From: JBFJKD01 sp038106145
GTDB lineage: Bacteria > Pseudomonadota > Gammaproteobacteria > Pseudomonadales > Porticoccaceae
Direction of reading: 5' to 3'
Assembly: GCA_038106145.1 (NCBI GenBank)
Contig: JAYODD010000006.1
Location: 87,740-151,739, forward strand
DNA: 64,000 nt
Positions 63,941-64,000 of the stretch are shown here, one piece after another. Every line of letters starts with the position of its first letter. Position 1 is the first letter of the stretch. Made by a program: the position numbers and the translations under genes. The notes under the pieces were generated by a model. That model searched no databases and was not told the origin of the DNA. It saw only the letters and a program-made list of their open reading frames with translations.

Positions 63941-64000
63941 GGTCCGCCCCTGGCATAAACAATTGGCCCGCAAAACTTGATTGGCGGGCTGACACTGCGC

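Overview
The window reads as a chromosomal piece of a GC-rich gammaproteobacterium. The evidence is the HslU tail followed by a DUF971 gene, Hda with a clamp-binding motif, purMN, the complete rsxABCDGE set, queA-tgt-secDF beside a tRNA-Leu, and Dcd and MetG of the gammaproteobacterial type. The order purN/purM, DUF2066, hda, sppA, DUF2069, wrbA, arsC, BrkB, TlpA-like and acylphosphatase recalls the arrangement in Pseudomonas. This suggests a Pseudomonas relative or a marine (Cellvibrionales-like) lineage, but the species cannot be fixed from the window.

Layout. 1-495: HslU end and DUF971. 541-2322: a natural Rieske ferredoxin-cytochrome P450 fusion. 2423-13375: conserved housekeeping block. 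13387-23309: a five-gene minus-strand operon of secreted DUF11-type proteins ending in an 1846-residue outer-membrane barrel; this is the most novel large system here. 23614-27294: dcd, mrp and metG. 27427-33231: the Rsx electron-transport complex. 33423-39781: ring-hydroxylating dioxygenase (alpha and beta), extradiol dioxygenase, dehydrogenase and amidohydrolase, then a LysR regulator divergent from a ferredoxin-NADP reductase. 40010-42600: a copper module (multicopper oxidase plus His/Met-rich cupredoxin). 42654-52951: scattered metabolic genes, a transporter, a DEAD-box helicase and an M13 peptidase. 53029-58440: secF-secD-tgt-queA, without yajC, and tRNA-Leu(CAA). 58640-59860: a low-GC accessory patch holding a single attC-like integron recombination site between a HEPN-like gene and a DUF4160 gene, plus a small membrane ORF. 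60003-63940: enoyl-CoA hydratase/isomerase, a metzincin-like secreted protein, a hydroxyacid oxidase and YqhA.

Sequence quality matters for reading this window. Three 10-N gaps break purM, metG and the rsxB/rsxC junction, and two are flanked by G- or C-rich junk. At the rsxB gap the same 21 bases occur on both sides, so the true join can be inferred. Single-base frameshifts in short homopolymer-like runs affect one DUF11 gene and probably the DUF4160 gene and the small membrane ORF. These may be read errors rather than real mutations.

How genes work together: Fpr could feed electrons to the Rieske dioxygenase, and possibly to the Rieske-P450, since no separate ferredoxin gene is visible. The oxygenase, dehydrogenase, extradiol and amidohydrolase genes form a plausible upper aromatic-degradation pathway. 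The DUF11 operon looks like exported adhesion or fibre subunits made together with their own outer-membrane protein.
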